63,586 bases of DNA, taken from contig JAFATB010000014.1 of assembly GCA_019244185.1 (NCBI GenBank), positions 1 to 63,586 on the forward strand. The letters run 5' to 3'. Shown piece by piece: positions 33,661-44,861 of this stretch. The position numbers and the translations under genes are program-made. Positions within the stretch are counted from its first letter, which is position 1, and the number at the start of each line of letters is the position of its first letter. The notes beneath the pieces are model-generated. The model worked only from the letters and a program-made list of their open reading frames with translations. It did not search any database and was not told the origin of the DNA. The stretch comes from Acidobacteriota bacterium (lineage in GTDB: Bacteria; Acidobacteriota; Thermoanaerobaculia; Gp7-AA8).

Positions 33661-35145
33661 ATGAGAAACGCGCTGCTGTTCGTCTGTTGCCTCGCCGCCT
33701 GCACCATGTCCGCCGCGATTCGCTGGGAGCCGTTCGCCCTGCCGCCGGAAGCGCGCGACCTCCACGCCGACCTCGGGCATCTCACCGTTCCTCTCAATCG
33801 CGCGCATCCGGACGCCGGCAGCGCGGAGCTCGCGTTCGTCCGCTTGCGCGCGGGCGACGGCAGCGCGAATCCGCCGATCGTCTATCTCGCCGGCGGCCCG
33901 GGCAACTCCGGCGTCGACGCGGCGCGCAATCCGTACGCGCTGCCGTCGCTCGCGCGGCTCGCACGCGTGGGCGATGTGATCCTGCTCGACCAGCGCGGCA
34001 TCGGCCTGTCGACGCCACACGTCGCGTGCAAGGCGACGCCGCTTCCGCCGCGCGAGCGTTTCATCGCGCTTCCCGCGGCCGTCGCGCGTTACGCCGAGCG
34101 CACGCGCGCGTGCGTCGCGGAGCTCGCGTCGAACGGCATCGACGTCTCCGCGTTCAACGTGCGCGAGAGCGCCGCCGACGTCGACGAGCTGCGTCAGGCG
34201 CTCGGCGTTCCGAAGGTTTCGCTCCTCGCGCACAGCTACGGCACGTACCTCGCGCTCTCGGTGATTCGCGACTACGGCGCGAACATCCATCGCGCGGTGC
34301 TCCTCGGCACAGCCGGCCCGAACGACATGCGCAAGCTGCCGCTGATGCTCGACACGCAGCTCGGCAAGCTCGCCTTGCTCGCCGCCGGGGATCCCGCGGT
34401 CGGCCGCGACGTTCCCGACCTGGCCGCGCTGCTGCGCCGCGTGCTCGACAAGCTCGAGAAGAAGCCGATCGACGTGACCGTCACCGATCGCGCGACGAAA
34501 GAGCTCGTGACGTTTCCCGTCGGCCCTGACACGCTGCGCTCGTTTCTCGTCGCCGACATCGGCGATGGCAACGACTTCCCGTTCTTTCCCGCGCTGCTGC
34601 TGACGATCGAACGCGGCGATCCGTCGATCCTCGAGTGGTTCGCGGAGAAGCGCTACAACCAGCGCGCCGCCGGCGTCGATCTCATGGTCCTCGGCATGCG
34701 CTGCTCCGCCGGCGCCACCGCCGCGCGCGATCGCGAGATCGAGCGCGAGGCGTCGCTGTCGCTGTTCCGCAACGCCGTGAACTTCCCCTTCCCCGACGCT
34801 TGCAATGCGCTCCCATCGATCGACCTCGGCGATGCGTTCCGTGCGCCGATCGTTTCGAACGCATCCGTGCTCTTCATGAGCGGCACGCTCGACAGCAACA
34901 CGCCGCCGTATCAGGCCGAAGCCGTGCGCTGGGGCATGCCGAACGCGACGCATCTCATCGTCGACAACGCGGGACACGAGGACCTCGAGCCGAACGAAGA
35001 CGTGCAGGCAATCATCGCGGACTACCTCGCCGGCAAGGACGTCGCGCAGCGGCGCGTGTCATTGCCGAAGCCGCACTTCCTCAGCGTCGACGACGCGAAG
35101 AAGCAGCGTCGCGCGTCGCGCTTCGGCAACGCCACGTCGCATTGA
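33661..35145 (+). CDS. Secreted alpha/beta hydrolase (TAP-like peptidase)
   Basis: 494 residues with a signal peptide (LLFVCCLAACTMSA; the Cys may form a lipobox) and an alpha/beta-hydrolase core. Core motifs are VYLAGGPGNSG (oxyanion), LDQRGIGLSTP, and the nucleophile elbow HSYGTYLAL with the serine near residue 190. The C-terminal TAP-like segment has FMSGTLDSNTPP (Asp) and NAGHEDL (His). This architecture matches the tripeptidyl-aminopeptidase/proline iminopeptidase-like secreted hydrolases. The ATG at 33661 is preferred over GTG at 33655. Its stop abuts the rodA stop with no spacing. Confidence 0.85.
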   Translation: MRNALLFVCCLAACTMSAAIRWEPFALPPEARDLHADLGHLTVPLNRAHPDAGSAELAFVRLRAGDGSANPPIVYLAGGPGNSGVDAARNPYALPSLARLARVGDVILLDQRGIGLSTPHVACKATPLPPRERFIALPAAVARYAERTRACVAELASNGIDVSAFNVRESAADVDELRQALGVPKVSLLAHSYGTYLALSVIRDYGANIHRAVLLGTAGPNDMRKLPLMLDTQLGKLALLAAGDPAVGRDVPDLAALLRRVLDKLEKKPIDVTVTDRATKELVTFPVGPDTLRSFLVADIGDGNDFPFFPALLLTIERGDPSILEWFAEKRYNQRAAGVDLMVLGMRCSAGATAARDREIEREASLSLFRNAVNFPFPDACNALPSIDLGDAFRAPIVSNASVLFMSGTLDSNTPPYQAEAVRWGMPNATHLIVDNAGHEDLEPNEDVQAIIADYLAGKDVAQRRVSLPKPHFLSVDDAKKQRRASRFGNATSH

Positions 35146-36249
35146 CTACGGCGCGTTGACGAAGCGGCGCATGTCGACGTTCAGGATCAGGCCGATGGCG
35201 ATGAAGAACATCATCGTCGACGAGCCGCCGTACGAGATGAGCGGCAACGGAATGCCGGTCGTCGGCAGGATGCCGATCTGCATCGACACGTTGATCATCA
35301 CGTGAAAGATGATGAACGAGATCAGCGAGATCACGAGGAAGGTTCCCCCGCGGTCTCTCGCATGTTTTGCGAATGAGAGCGCCTGGACGACTAAAAACAA
35401 ATACAACCCGAGCACGACCACGACTCCGATGAAGCCCCACTCTTCGCCGAGGACGGCGAAGATGAAGTCGGTGTGGCGGGCGGGGAGGAACTCGAGCTTC
35501 GCCTGCGTGCCGTGCTTGAACCCTTTGCCGTGGATGCCGCCGGAGCCGATGGCGATCTTCGCCTGCGTCACCTGATAGCCCGAGCCGAGCGGATCGCGCT
35601 CGGGGTTGAGGAAGATCATGATGCGCTCGCGCTGATACGGCTTGAGGAAGAAGAAGTAGCCGGCCGGAATCGAGATCAGCGCGATGAGGATCATGGCGAT
35701 CCAGACGCGCGCGCGCACGCCGCCGAAGAAGAGCGCGACGGCGAAAAGCGGGAAGAACGTTGCCGCGGTGCCGAAGTCGGGCTGGATGATGATGAGGCCG
35801 ACCGGCAAACCGATGATGCCCATGGCCACGAGGAACGAGCGCGCATCGAGATAGGCGCGGTCGTTCGAGTCGAAGTAGCGCGCCAGCATCAGCGCGGTGA
35901 AGATCTTCATGAACTCCGATGGCTGGAACTGGAAGCCGCCGATGTGAATCCACGACTTCACGTTCGCCGTGACCTTGCCCCACACGAGCAGGTAGACCAG
36001 TAACAGGTTTCCGATGCCGTAGAGGATCGGCGCGACGTCGAACAGCACGTGGTAGTCGACGACCATGAAGGTGATCATCAGCGCGAGGCCGATGGCCATC
36101 CAGAGGATCTGCTTCTTGAAGATGCCCAGCGCGGGATCGCCGTAGTAGGTCGCGCTGTAGACGAGCAGACAGCCGATGCACGCGATGACGATCGCGGTGC
36201 CGAGAAAGTTCAGGTCGACATTCGGTCGGACTCGTTCGCCGAGAATCAT
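35146..36249 (-). CDS. rodA: Rod-shape peptidoglycan glycosyltransferase RodA
   Basis: A SEDS protein of 367 residues with about ten spans, the elongasome lipid II polymerase. Motifs are SWIHIGGFQFQPSEFMK, IIQPDFGTAATFF, YQRERIMIFLNPERDPLGSGY, FLPARHTDFIFAVLGEEWGF and LISYGGSS. Context (mrdA upstream) separates it from FtsW. The ATG at 36249 overlaps the mrdA stop (ATGA); the frame is open further upstream but without homology. Last gene of the elongation operon. Confidence 0.96.
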   Translation of the reverse strand: MILGERVRPNVDLNFLGTAIVIACIGCLLVYSATYYGDPALGIFKKQILWMAIGLALMITFMVVDYHVLFDVAPILYGIGNLLLVYLLVWGKVTANVKSWIHIGGFQFQPSEFMKIFTALMLARYFDSNDRAYLDARSFLVAMGIIGLPVGLIIIQPDFGTAATFFPLFAVALFFGGVRARVWIAMILIALISIPAGYFFFLKPYQRERIMIFLNPERDPLGSGYQVTQAKIAIGSGGIHGKGFKHGTQAKLEFLPARHTDFIFAVLGEEWGFIGVVVVLGLYLFLVVQALSFAKHARDRGGTFLVISLISFIIFHVMINVSMQIGILPTTGIPLPLISYGGSSTMMFFIAIGLILNVDMRRFVNAP

Positions 36250-38180
36250 CGTGTGGTGGGGAGCGGCAGCTCGCCTTCCTTGATCTGTTCGAGCGTCTGC
36301 GGATTGGAGAGATCGAGGCGCGCGCCGGTGACCTGGTCGCGGAAACGCGCTTCGTAGAGGAGCTTCGCAAGCGGCGCCGCGTCGGTGCCGCCGTGGCCGC
36401 CGTGCTCGATAAACACGACCACGACCATCTGCGGATTGTTCAGCGGCGCGAACGACGCGAACCACGCGTGGTCCTTGTAGCGGAACGGCAGCCCTTCGGT
36501 CTTGACCCAGCCGTGCTGGGCGATGACCTGCACGGTGCCGGTCTTGCCGGAGATATCGAGACCGTCGATGCGCGCGTTGCCGCCGGTGCCGCCTTCTTCG
36601 TTGACGACTTTCCAGAGTCCCTCGCGCACCGACTGCAGCGCGTTCGGCGCGAGCGTCACCTCGTGAATGACGCGGCTCGGCACGCGGAAGCGCTTGTACT
36701 CGCCGTTCGGCTGCACGCGGTCGACGTAACGCACGACGTGCGGCTGGAACACTTTGCCGCCGTTCGCGACGGCCGCGAGCATGTTTGCCACCTGCAGCGG
36801 CGTGACGATGAGCGGCCCCTGGCCGATGGCGACGGAGATCGTCTCGCTGGGATACCACTTGCGGTGCTGCTTGTTGGTCGCCCACGCGGTCGACGGCACG
36901 ATGCCGGGGCGTTCGCCGTCGAGATCGATGTGCGAGATCTCGCCGAAGCTCAGCTTGTGCGCGTATTCGGCGATCTTGTCGACGCCGAGCCGCGCGCCGA
37001 CGTTGTAGAAGTAGATGTCGCACGACACCTTGATCGCGCGGGCGAGATTGACGGTGCCGTGGCCTTCGCGCTTGTAGCAGCGGAAGCGGCGGCCGAAGAA
37101 GACCGCGCTGCCGCCGCAGCCGAACTCGGTGCCCGGTGAGACGACGCCTTCCGAGAGTCCGGCCATGCCCATGACGATCTTGAAGACCGAGCCGGGCGAG
37201 TAGAGACCCTGGATCGCGCGATTGAGCTCGATCTTGAACGGGTTGCTGGTGATCGTCTTCCAGACGTCGGGCGAGAAGCGTTTCGAGTAGACGTTCGGAT
37301 TGAATGCCGGCGAGGAGACCATCGCCAGCACTTCGCCGCTCTTCGGATCGAGCGCGACCGCGGCGCCGACCATCTCGTTTTCGGCGAAGTACTGCTCGGC
37401 GCGCCGCTGCAGCTCGAAGTCGAGCGTGAGATAGATGTTGTCGCCCGGCACCGGCTGCTTGCGCGCGGGGATGTACTCGCTGAGGCGGCGGCCGTCGGCG
37501 TCGTACTCCCAATACTCCGCGCCGCCGCGGCCGCGCAGGTACTGGTCGTACATCAGCTCGACGCCGCGTTTGCCGATGAGGTCACCCTGCGCGAGCTCGT
37601 TGTTCTGCTTGAGCTCTTTCTCGCCGACCTCGCCGATGAAGCCGAGGACGTGGGCGGCCATCGTCGCGTAGGGATAGTTGCGGCGCTGCACCGGCACGAC
37701 GTTGATCTCAGGGAACGCGATCGACTCGGCCTGCAGCGACGCGACCTGCGACATCGTGAGGTCTTCGGCGATCGGGAACGGCCGCGTGAACGGCACTTCC
37801 TTCGCCTCTTTGTCGTAGCGCGCGGTCAGCTCCGGCACGGGCGTGCCGAGGACCGTCGAGAGGAATGCGACCAGCTTCGCCTTGCGCGCGGGATCTGCTT
37901 TCGCGAGCGGCTTCATGACCACGCGGTCGATCTCGAGCGAATACGCCGGCTGGTTGTCCGCGAGGATCTTTCCGTGGCGGTCCATGATCAGCCCGCGTTT
38001 GGCCGGGATCTGGATCTGCCGCATCGCGTTGGCCTCGGAGAGCCCGCGATATTTCTCCGCCTGCACGCCCTGCACGAACCAGAACGAGCCGGCCAGGAAG
38101 ACGAACGCCGCGACGATGCCCCACATCACGGCGTTGATGCGGAACTGCAGGAACTTCTGATCGTCTCGATAGACGCGCAT
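36246..38180 (-). CDS. mrdA: Elongasome transpeptidase PBP2 (MrdA)
   Basis: A class B penicillin-binding protein of 644 residues. It has an N-terminal membrane anchor (about 15-35), a pedestal domain (RGLIMDRHGKILADNQPAYS) and a transpeptidase domain with SVFK (in YSPGSVFKIVMG), SCD (in VSCDIYFYNVG, typical of PBP2) and KTG (in SGKTGTVQV). It cross-links side-wall peptidoglycan together with RodA and MreC. Order mreB-mreC-mreD-mrdA-rodA is conserved in many rods. A 9-bp gap separates it from mreD. Confidence 0.97.
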   Translation of the reverse strand: MRVYRDDQKFLQFRINAVMWGIVAAFVFLAGSFWFVQGVQAEKYRGLSEANAMRQIQIPAKRGLIMDRHGKILADNQPAYSLEIDRVVMKPLAKADPARKAKLVAFLSTVLGTPVPELTARYDKEAKEVPFTRPFPIAEDLTMSQVASLQAESIAFPEINVVPVQRRNYPYATMAAHVLGFIGEVGEKELKQNNELAQGDLIGKRGVELMYDQYLRGRGGAEYWEYDADGRRLSEYIPARKQPVPGDNIYLTLDFELQRRAEQYFAENEMVGAAVALDPKSGEVLAMVSSPAFNPNVYSKRFSPDVWKTITSNPFKIELNRAIQGLYSPGSVFKIVMGMAGLSEGVVSPGTEFGCGGSAVFFGRRFRCYKREGHGTVNLARAIKVSCDIYFYNVGARLGVDKIAEYAHKLSFGEISHIDLDGERPGIVPSTAWATNKQHRKWYPSETISVAIGQGPLIVTPLQVANMLAAVANGGKVFQPHVVRYVDRVQPNGEYKRFRVPSRVIHEVTLAPNALQSVREGLWKVVNEEGGTGGNARIDGLDISGKTGTVQVIAQHGWVKTEGLPFRYKDHAWFASFAPLNNPQMVVVVFIEHGGHGGTDAAPLAKLLYEARFRDQVTGARLDLSNPQTLEQIKEGELPLPTTR

Positions 38181-38189
38181 GGGATCGGA

Positions 38190-38693
38190 TCACCAGGCCG
38201 CGCGACGCGTGGCGTCGATCGGCTCTTCTCGCAGGAACAAGGTGAGGAGCTGGTACACGAGCATGCCGAACAGCAGCGTGAAGATGGTCTTCACCAGCAG
38301 CCCCTGTTCGAACATCTCGATCTTCTGGCGGACGAGGATGTTCACGAGCAGGTAGATCACCAGCTCGTTGACGATGACGGCACCGCCGAGGCAGGCGCCG
38401 AAGGCCAGCGTGCCGCGAAGCACGAGGCGCGCGTTGATGTAGGCCACGATGTACGCGCAGACGGTGAGCGAGAACGCGTGCAGGCCGAACATCACGTTCG
38501 AGAACGCGTCCTGCACGAAGCCCGCGGCGATGCCGGCGAAGATCGCGCCGACGATGTTGCCGCCCATCGCGTAGTACGTCACGAGGATGATGTACGGATT
38601 GAAGAACGCCAGCGCGTTCGGATAGAAGCGGTCGAGCAGCGAGTGCAGCGTGAGCGCGATGAGCAGCCCGACCGCGAAGCGCAGCGCCCTCAC
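38190..38693 (-). CDS. mreD: Rod shape-determining protein MreD
   Basis: 167 residues with about five to six hydrophobic spans and no large soluble domain, as is typical for MreD. The motif NPYIILVTYYAMGG is followed by GIAAGFVQDAFSN, the most conserved MreD segment. It links MreC to the elongasome membrane complex. The start overlaps the mreC stop by ATGA. Confidence 0.85.
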   Translation of the reverse strand: MRALRFAVGLLIALTLHSLLDRFYPNALAFFNPYIILVTYYAMGGNIVGAIFAGIAAGFVQDAFSNVMFGLHAFSLTVCAYIVAYINARLVLRGTLAFGACLGGAVIVNELVIYLLVNILVRQKIEMFEQGLLVKTIFTLLFGMLVYQLLTLFLREEPIDATRRAAW

Positions 38694-39550
38694 GGCGTGT
38701 ACCTCATCACGTTCTCGGAGATTTTGTGCGTGTGGATCACGATCACTTCCTCGATCGTCCCGAAGTCGACGGACGGACGCACGGTGATGGTCTTGAAGAG
38801 CGACTGTCCCGGGTCCGCGCGCACGACCGTGCCGATCGGGATGCCTTTCGGATAGATGCCGTCGATGCCGGCGGTGAGTACGACGTCGCCCGCCTGCACG
38901 TCGGAGAGCGACGGGATGTCGAACATCTGCAGCGCGGAGGTGCCGCTGCCGCGCACGACGCCCTGGCGCCGCGTGCGCTCGATGAGCGAGCCGATCGAGC
39001 AGTTGTTGTCGGTGAGGAGCTGCACCTTGGCGAGGTCGCGCGTCGTGAGCACCACGCGTCCCACGAGGCCGTTCGCGTTGGCGATGACGTCGTTGACTTC
39101 CACGCCGTCCGCCGAGCCGCTGTCGATGATGATCGATTTGAAGCGGCCCGCGGTGTCGAGCATGATCGTCTGCGCCATCGACGTCTGCAGGTTGAACTGC
39201 TCGGAGTAGGCGAGGAGGCTGCGCAGCCGCCGCAGGTCGCCTTCCGACTGGCGCAGCTTGAGGTTCTCGGTCGTGAGCGACGCGACCTTGCGCCTCAGCT
39301 CGAGGTTCTCGTTCACCGCGCGGCGCATGTCGAGATAGCCGTGATACATGTCCTGCGCGACTCCGCCGACACGGCTCACGAGCTTCGGCACGGGCGAGAA
39401 GATGGTCATCACCGTGCGCTCGAACATCGTGCGCGTCTCGCCGACGTAACGCGTCTGCGAGCTCACGCTCATGAGGAAGAAGAGCACGGCCAGGACGATG
39501 ATGAACAGCAGCGTCGGCCGGCGTGGAATGACGTCAGTGGGTACGGCCAT
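38690..39550 (-). CDS. mreC: Rod shape-determining protein MreC
   Basis: 286 residues with an N-terminal membrane span (LLFIIVLAVLFFLMSVS, about 14-30), a coiled coil (NENLELRRKVASLTTENLKL, about 81-100), then the paired beta-barrel core (MLDTAGRFKSIIIDSGSADGV and NANGLVGRV). It is the periplasmic scaffold that activates PBP2-RodA. Two long beta strands near the end (AGDVVLTAGIDGIYPKGI) are characteristic. Separated from mreB by a 73-bp gap with an intercistronic hairpin. Confidence 0.95.
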   Translation of the reverse strand: MAVPTDVIPRRPTLLFIIVLAVLFFLMSVSSQTRYVGETRTMFERTVMTIFSPVPKLVSRVGGVAQDMYHGYLDMRRAVNENLELRRKVASLTTENLKLRQSEGDLRRLRSLLAYSEQFNLQTSMAQTIMLDTAGRFKSIIIDSGSADGVEVNDVIANANGLVGRVVLTTRDLAKVQLLTDNNCSIGSLIERTRRQGVVRGSGTSALQMFDIPSLSDVQAGDVVLTAGIDGIYPKGIPIGTVVRADPGQSLFKTITVRPSVDFGTIEEVIVIHTHKISENVMRYTP

Positions 39551-39595
39551 GATTCGTCGAGCCGGTTCAGCAGAATTCGGGCCAGAGAGACGCGA

Positions 39596-39614
39596 GGCAT
39601 GGACGAGCCATGCC
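39596..39614 (-). promoter_or_regulatory. Hairpin in the mreB-mreC gap
   Basis: GGCATGG (39596-39602) and CCATGCC (39608-39614) form a 7-bp stem with a 5-nt loop in the 73-bp gap. No U-run follows, so a partial terminator or mRNA-processing/stability element that lowers mreC relative to mreB is a possible role. Confidence 0.35.
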
Positions 39615-39623
39615 CCACGCCCT

Positions 39624-42289
<2,666 letters not shown>

Positions 42290-44260
42290 ATGCTCAAGTC
42301 AATGCGGGACAGCTTTCACAAGCTGAAGTGGATTCTCCTCGCGGTCGTCGCGGCATTCGTCTTCGGGTTCGTGTTCATCGACATGGGCCTCGGCCGCGCC
42401 GTCGGCGCGAGCCAGACGGACCAGAACTTCGCCGCGCGCGTCAACGGCGACACGATCAGCACCAGCGAGTACTACCGCGCGCTGAAGAACTACGAGGACA
42501 TGTATCGCCAGATGTACGGCGAACGTTTCACGCCCGAGGCCGCCGAGCAGATGGGCATCCCCAAGCAGGTGCTCGACGCGCTCATCGACCAGCGCCTCCT
42601 CGAGCAGGAAGCCGCGCGCCTGCACCTCACCGCCACGCCGGAAGAGGTCCGCAAGAAGCTGCTGGCGATGCCGACGTTCTCGCCCGACGGGAAGTTCGTG
42701 GGCATGGAGCTGTACACGCGCTACGTCACCGGACCCCTCGGCTATCCGAGCGCCGCCGCGTTCGAAGAACAGCTCGGCCGCGAGATCGCGCTGCAGAAGA
42801 TGGAGAGCGCGCTGACGAGCTCCGTCGTCGTCTCGCCGCAAGCCGCCGACGCGGAGTACCGCCGCGCGAATGAAGCGGCGAAGGTGAAGTTCGTCGTGGT
42901 CGACGCGGCGCAGCAGGCCGCGAACGTGACCGTCACGCCGGCCGAAGTCGAGACGTACTACCGCAACAACCAGGCGAAGTACACGCACGGCGAGCAGCGC
43001 TCGTTCCGCTATCTCCTCGCCGACTACGCGAAGCTGCGCTCGCAGGTCCAGCCGACCGAAGCCGAGCTGCGCCGCCGCTACGAGTCGGTGCGCGACACGG
43101 AGTACAAGTCGCCCGAAGCCGCGCACGTCCTGCACATCCTCGTGAAGGTCGATCCGAAAGCGCCGCCCGCCGTCGACGCCGCCGCGCGCGCGAAAGCGCA
43201 GTCGCTCGTCGCGCAGCTCCGCGCCGGCGCCGACTTTGCGGCGCTCGCGAAGGCCAATTCCGAAGATCCGTCGTCCGCCTCGAACGGCGGCGACATGGGC
43301 TTCGTCGAGCGCGACACGACGGTCGAGCCGTTCGACCGCGCGATCTTCTCGCTGCCGCTGAACACGATCGGCGATCCGATCCGCTCCGCCGAATACGGCT
43401 ATCACATCGTGAAGGTCCTCGCGCGCCGCCCCGGCGGCTACCGCAGCTTCGAGGAAGTGCGCCCCGAGCTCACCGCCCGCGCCGCCGACGAGATGGCGAA
43501 GGAACAGGCGCGCGCGGAGATCAACCGCATCTACACGATCCTCAAGAACAATAAGCCGAAGGACGTGAACACGTTCATCGCGTATGCGAACGACAAGGTG
43601 ACGTCGAACGACAGCGGCTGGTTCGGCCGCGGCGACCAGATCCAGGGCATCGGCGCGAACCCCGTCATCTCGCAGTGGGCGTTCGCGGCGAAGGAAGGCG
43701 ACATGACCCAGCCGTTCGGCACGCCGCGCGGCATCGCCATCCCATATCTCACCGCCACGCGGCCGGCCGGCGTCTCGGCGCTCGCCGACATCCGCGCGAA
43801 GGTCGAGGAAGACGCGCGCATCGAGAAGGCGCGCGCGCTCGCGAAGTCGCAGCTCGCGTCGATGATGACCGGCGTGACGTCGATCGATCAGCTCGCGGCG
43901 AAACTGAACACGCCCGCCCGCGACGGCAACGTGAACCGCCAGGTCGGCGTCTCCGGCCTGCAGGGCGATACGTCCGCGGTGGTCGAGGCGGCGCTCACCG
44001 GCGCGCCCGGCACCGTGATCGGTCCGATCTCCACCGATCAGGGCGCGGTGGCGCTGCAGATCCTCGAGCAGAAGAAGGTGTCGCCGCAGGAAGTCGCGCA
44101 GAACCGCCCGAGCTACATCGAGAACCTGCGCTCGCAGCAGGCGCGCAATCTCCGCGGCTCGCTCGTGAAGCGCCTGCGCAATGCATCGAAGGTCGAAGTG
44201 AACGACGCGGTGCTCGCACCGGCCTCGTCGCAGTCGCAGCAGCAACAGCAGCAGGGTTGA
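42290..44260 (+). CDS. PpiD/SurA-like periplasmic peptidyl-prolyl isomerase
   Basis: 656 residues. It has an N-terminal membrane anchor (LKWILLAVVAAFVFGFVFIDM, about 12-32), a SurA-N-like chaperone part (NGDTISTSEYYRALKNYED, about 54-72), and a helical middle. One parvulin/rotamase domain follows, AAHVLHILVKVDPKAPPAVD to FVERDTTVEPFDRAIFSLPL and YGYHIVKVLARR (about 280-390). A second PpiC-like region ends in a Gln-rich tail. PpiD-type proteins assist folding of secreted and outer-membrane proteins at the SecYEG exit. Three bases separate it from the thioesterase. Confidence 0.88.
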   Translation: MLKSMRDSFHKLKWILLAVVAAFVFGFVFIDMGLGRAVGASQTDQNFAARVNGDTISTSEYYRALKNYEDMYRQMYGERFTPEAAEQMGIPKQVLDALIDQRLLEQEAARLHLTATPEEVRKKLLAMPTFSPDGKFVGMELYTRYVTGPLGYPSAAAFEEQLGREIALQKMESALTSSVVVSPQAADAEYRRANEAAKVKFVVVDAAQQAANVTVTPAEVETYYRNNQAKYTHGEQRSFRYLLADYAKLRSQVQPTEAELRRRYESVRDTEYKSPEAAHVLHILVKVDPKAPPAVDAAARAKAQSLVAQLRAGADFAALAKANSEDPSSASNGGDMGFVERDTTVEPFDRAIFSLPLNTIGDPIRSAEYGYHIVKVLARRPGGYRSFEEVRPELTARAADEMAKEQARAEINRIYTILKNNKPKDVNTFIAYANDKVTSNDSGWFGRGDQIQGIGANPVISQWAFAAKEGDMTQPFGTPRGIAIPYLTATRPAGVSALADIRAKVEEDARIEKARALAKSQLASMMTGVTSIDQLAAKLNTPARDGNVNRQVGVSGLQGDTSAVVEAALTGAPGTVIGPISTDQGAVALQILEQKKVSPQEVAQNRPSYIENLRSQQARNLRGSLVKRLRNASKVEVNDAVLAPASSQSQQQQQQG

Positions 44261-44263
44261 TGC

Positions 44264-44668
44264 GTGGGGGACACGCCGGCAAAGTGGGATGAGCCCGCAA
44301 TCCGCGTGCTGATGATGCCGCGCGACACGAACGCGCACGGCACGATCTTCGGCGGCGTGATCCTCTCGTACATCGACCAGGCCGGCGCCATCGAAGCGCG
44401 CCGCCAGGGGCTGAAGTTCATGGTCACCGTGTCGATGGACAAGGTGGTCTTCCACGAGCCCGTGTTCGTCGGCGATCTCGTGAGCTTCTGGACCGAAACC
44501 CTCCGCATCGGCACGACCTCGATCACGACCAAAGTCGTGGTCGAGGCCATCCGCTCCGGCGATCCGTCGAAACGCGTGACCGTGACCGAAGCCCAGGTCG
44601 TCTACGTGAACATCGGCGACGACCGCAAGCCGGCGCCGATCGAGCGCGTGCCGGCGAGCGCGTACTGA
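44264..44668 (+). CDS. Acyl-CoA thioesterase, YciA/hotdog family
   Basis: 134 residues with a GTG start. It has a single hotdog fold with the YciA-type motifs [27 protein letters not shown] and [17 protein letters not shown]; the helix segment [11 protein letters not shown] contains the catalytic Asp/Asn region. These enzymes hydrolyse acyl-CoA to the free acid. It follows the PpiD-like gene by four bases but has an unrelated function. Its stop lies four bases before a long palindrome shared with the opposing rarA. Confidence 0.85.
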   Translation: MGDTPAKWDEPAIRVLMMPRDTNAHGTIFGGVILSYIDQAGAIEARRQGLKFMVTVSMDKVVFHEPVFVGDLVSFWTETLRIGTTSITTKVVVEAIRSGDPSKRVTVTEAQVVYVNIGDDRKPAPIERVPASAY

Positions 44669-44671
44669 GTC

Positions 44672-44861
44672 GACGAGGGATACCGACCAAGAGCGCCTCC
44701 GGCGGGCCGGCGCGGCCGGCAGCGCTAAGGGCTTAGCCAGTACGCACGTGCGGCTGCAGTCAACGACGTTCACCGCGACCGCACGTGCGTCTAGGCTAGG
44801 CCCTTAGCGCTGCCGGCCGCGCCGGCCCGCCGGAGGCGCTCCCGGTCGGTATCTCCTCGTC
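44672..44861. repeat. Near-perfect 190-bp inverted repeat filling a convergent gap
   Basis: The two arms (44672-44753 and 44779-44861) pair along about 80 bp with a 25-nt loop. A core of 48 bp (44691-44738 against 44794-44841) has a single mismatch, an inner CGCACGTGCGG/CCGCACGTGCG stem is perfect, and only a few mismatches lie between and at the outer flank. The element spans essentially the whole space between the stop codons of the thioesterase and rarA. It has no ORF or transposase and no T-run. It could be a MITE-like element, a bidirectional transcription barrier, or a recombination or cruciform site. Confidence 0.9.

Noticed and set aside
33060..33797. Minus-strand ORF of 245 codons across the palindromic array with repeated motifs
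   Set aside because: The apparent repeats shift frame between 64-bp units (64 is not a multiple of three), so the same DNA is read in three frames. This is a shadow ORF.
44672..44861. Ordinary intrinsic terminator for the convergent pair
   Set aside because: No T-run on either strand and arms of about 80 bp, far beyond a terminator stem.
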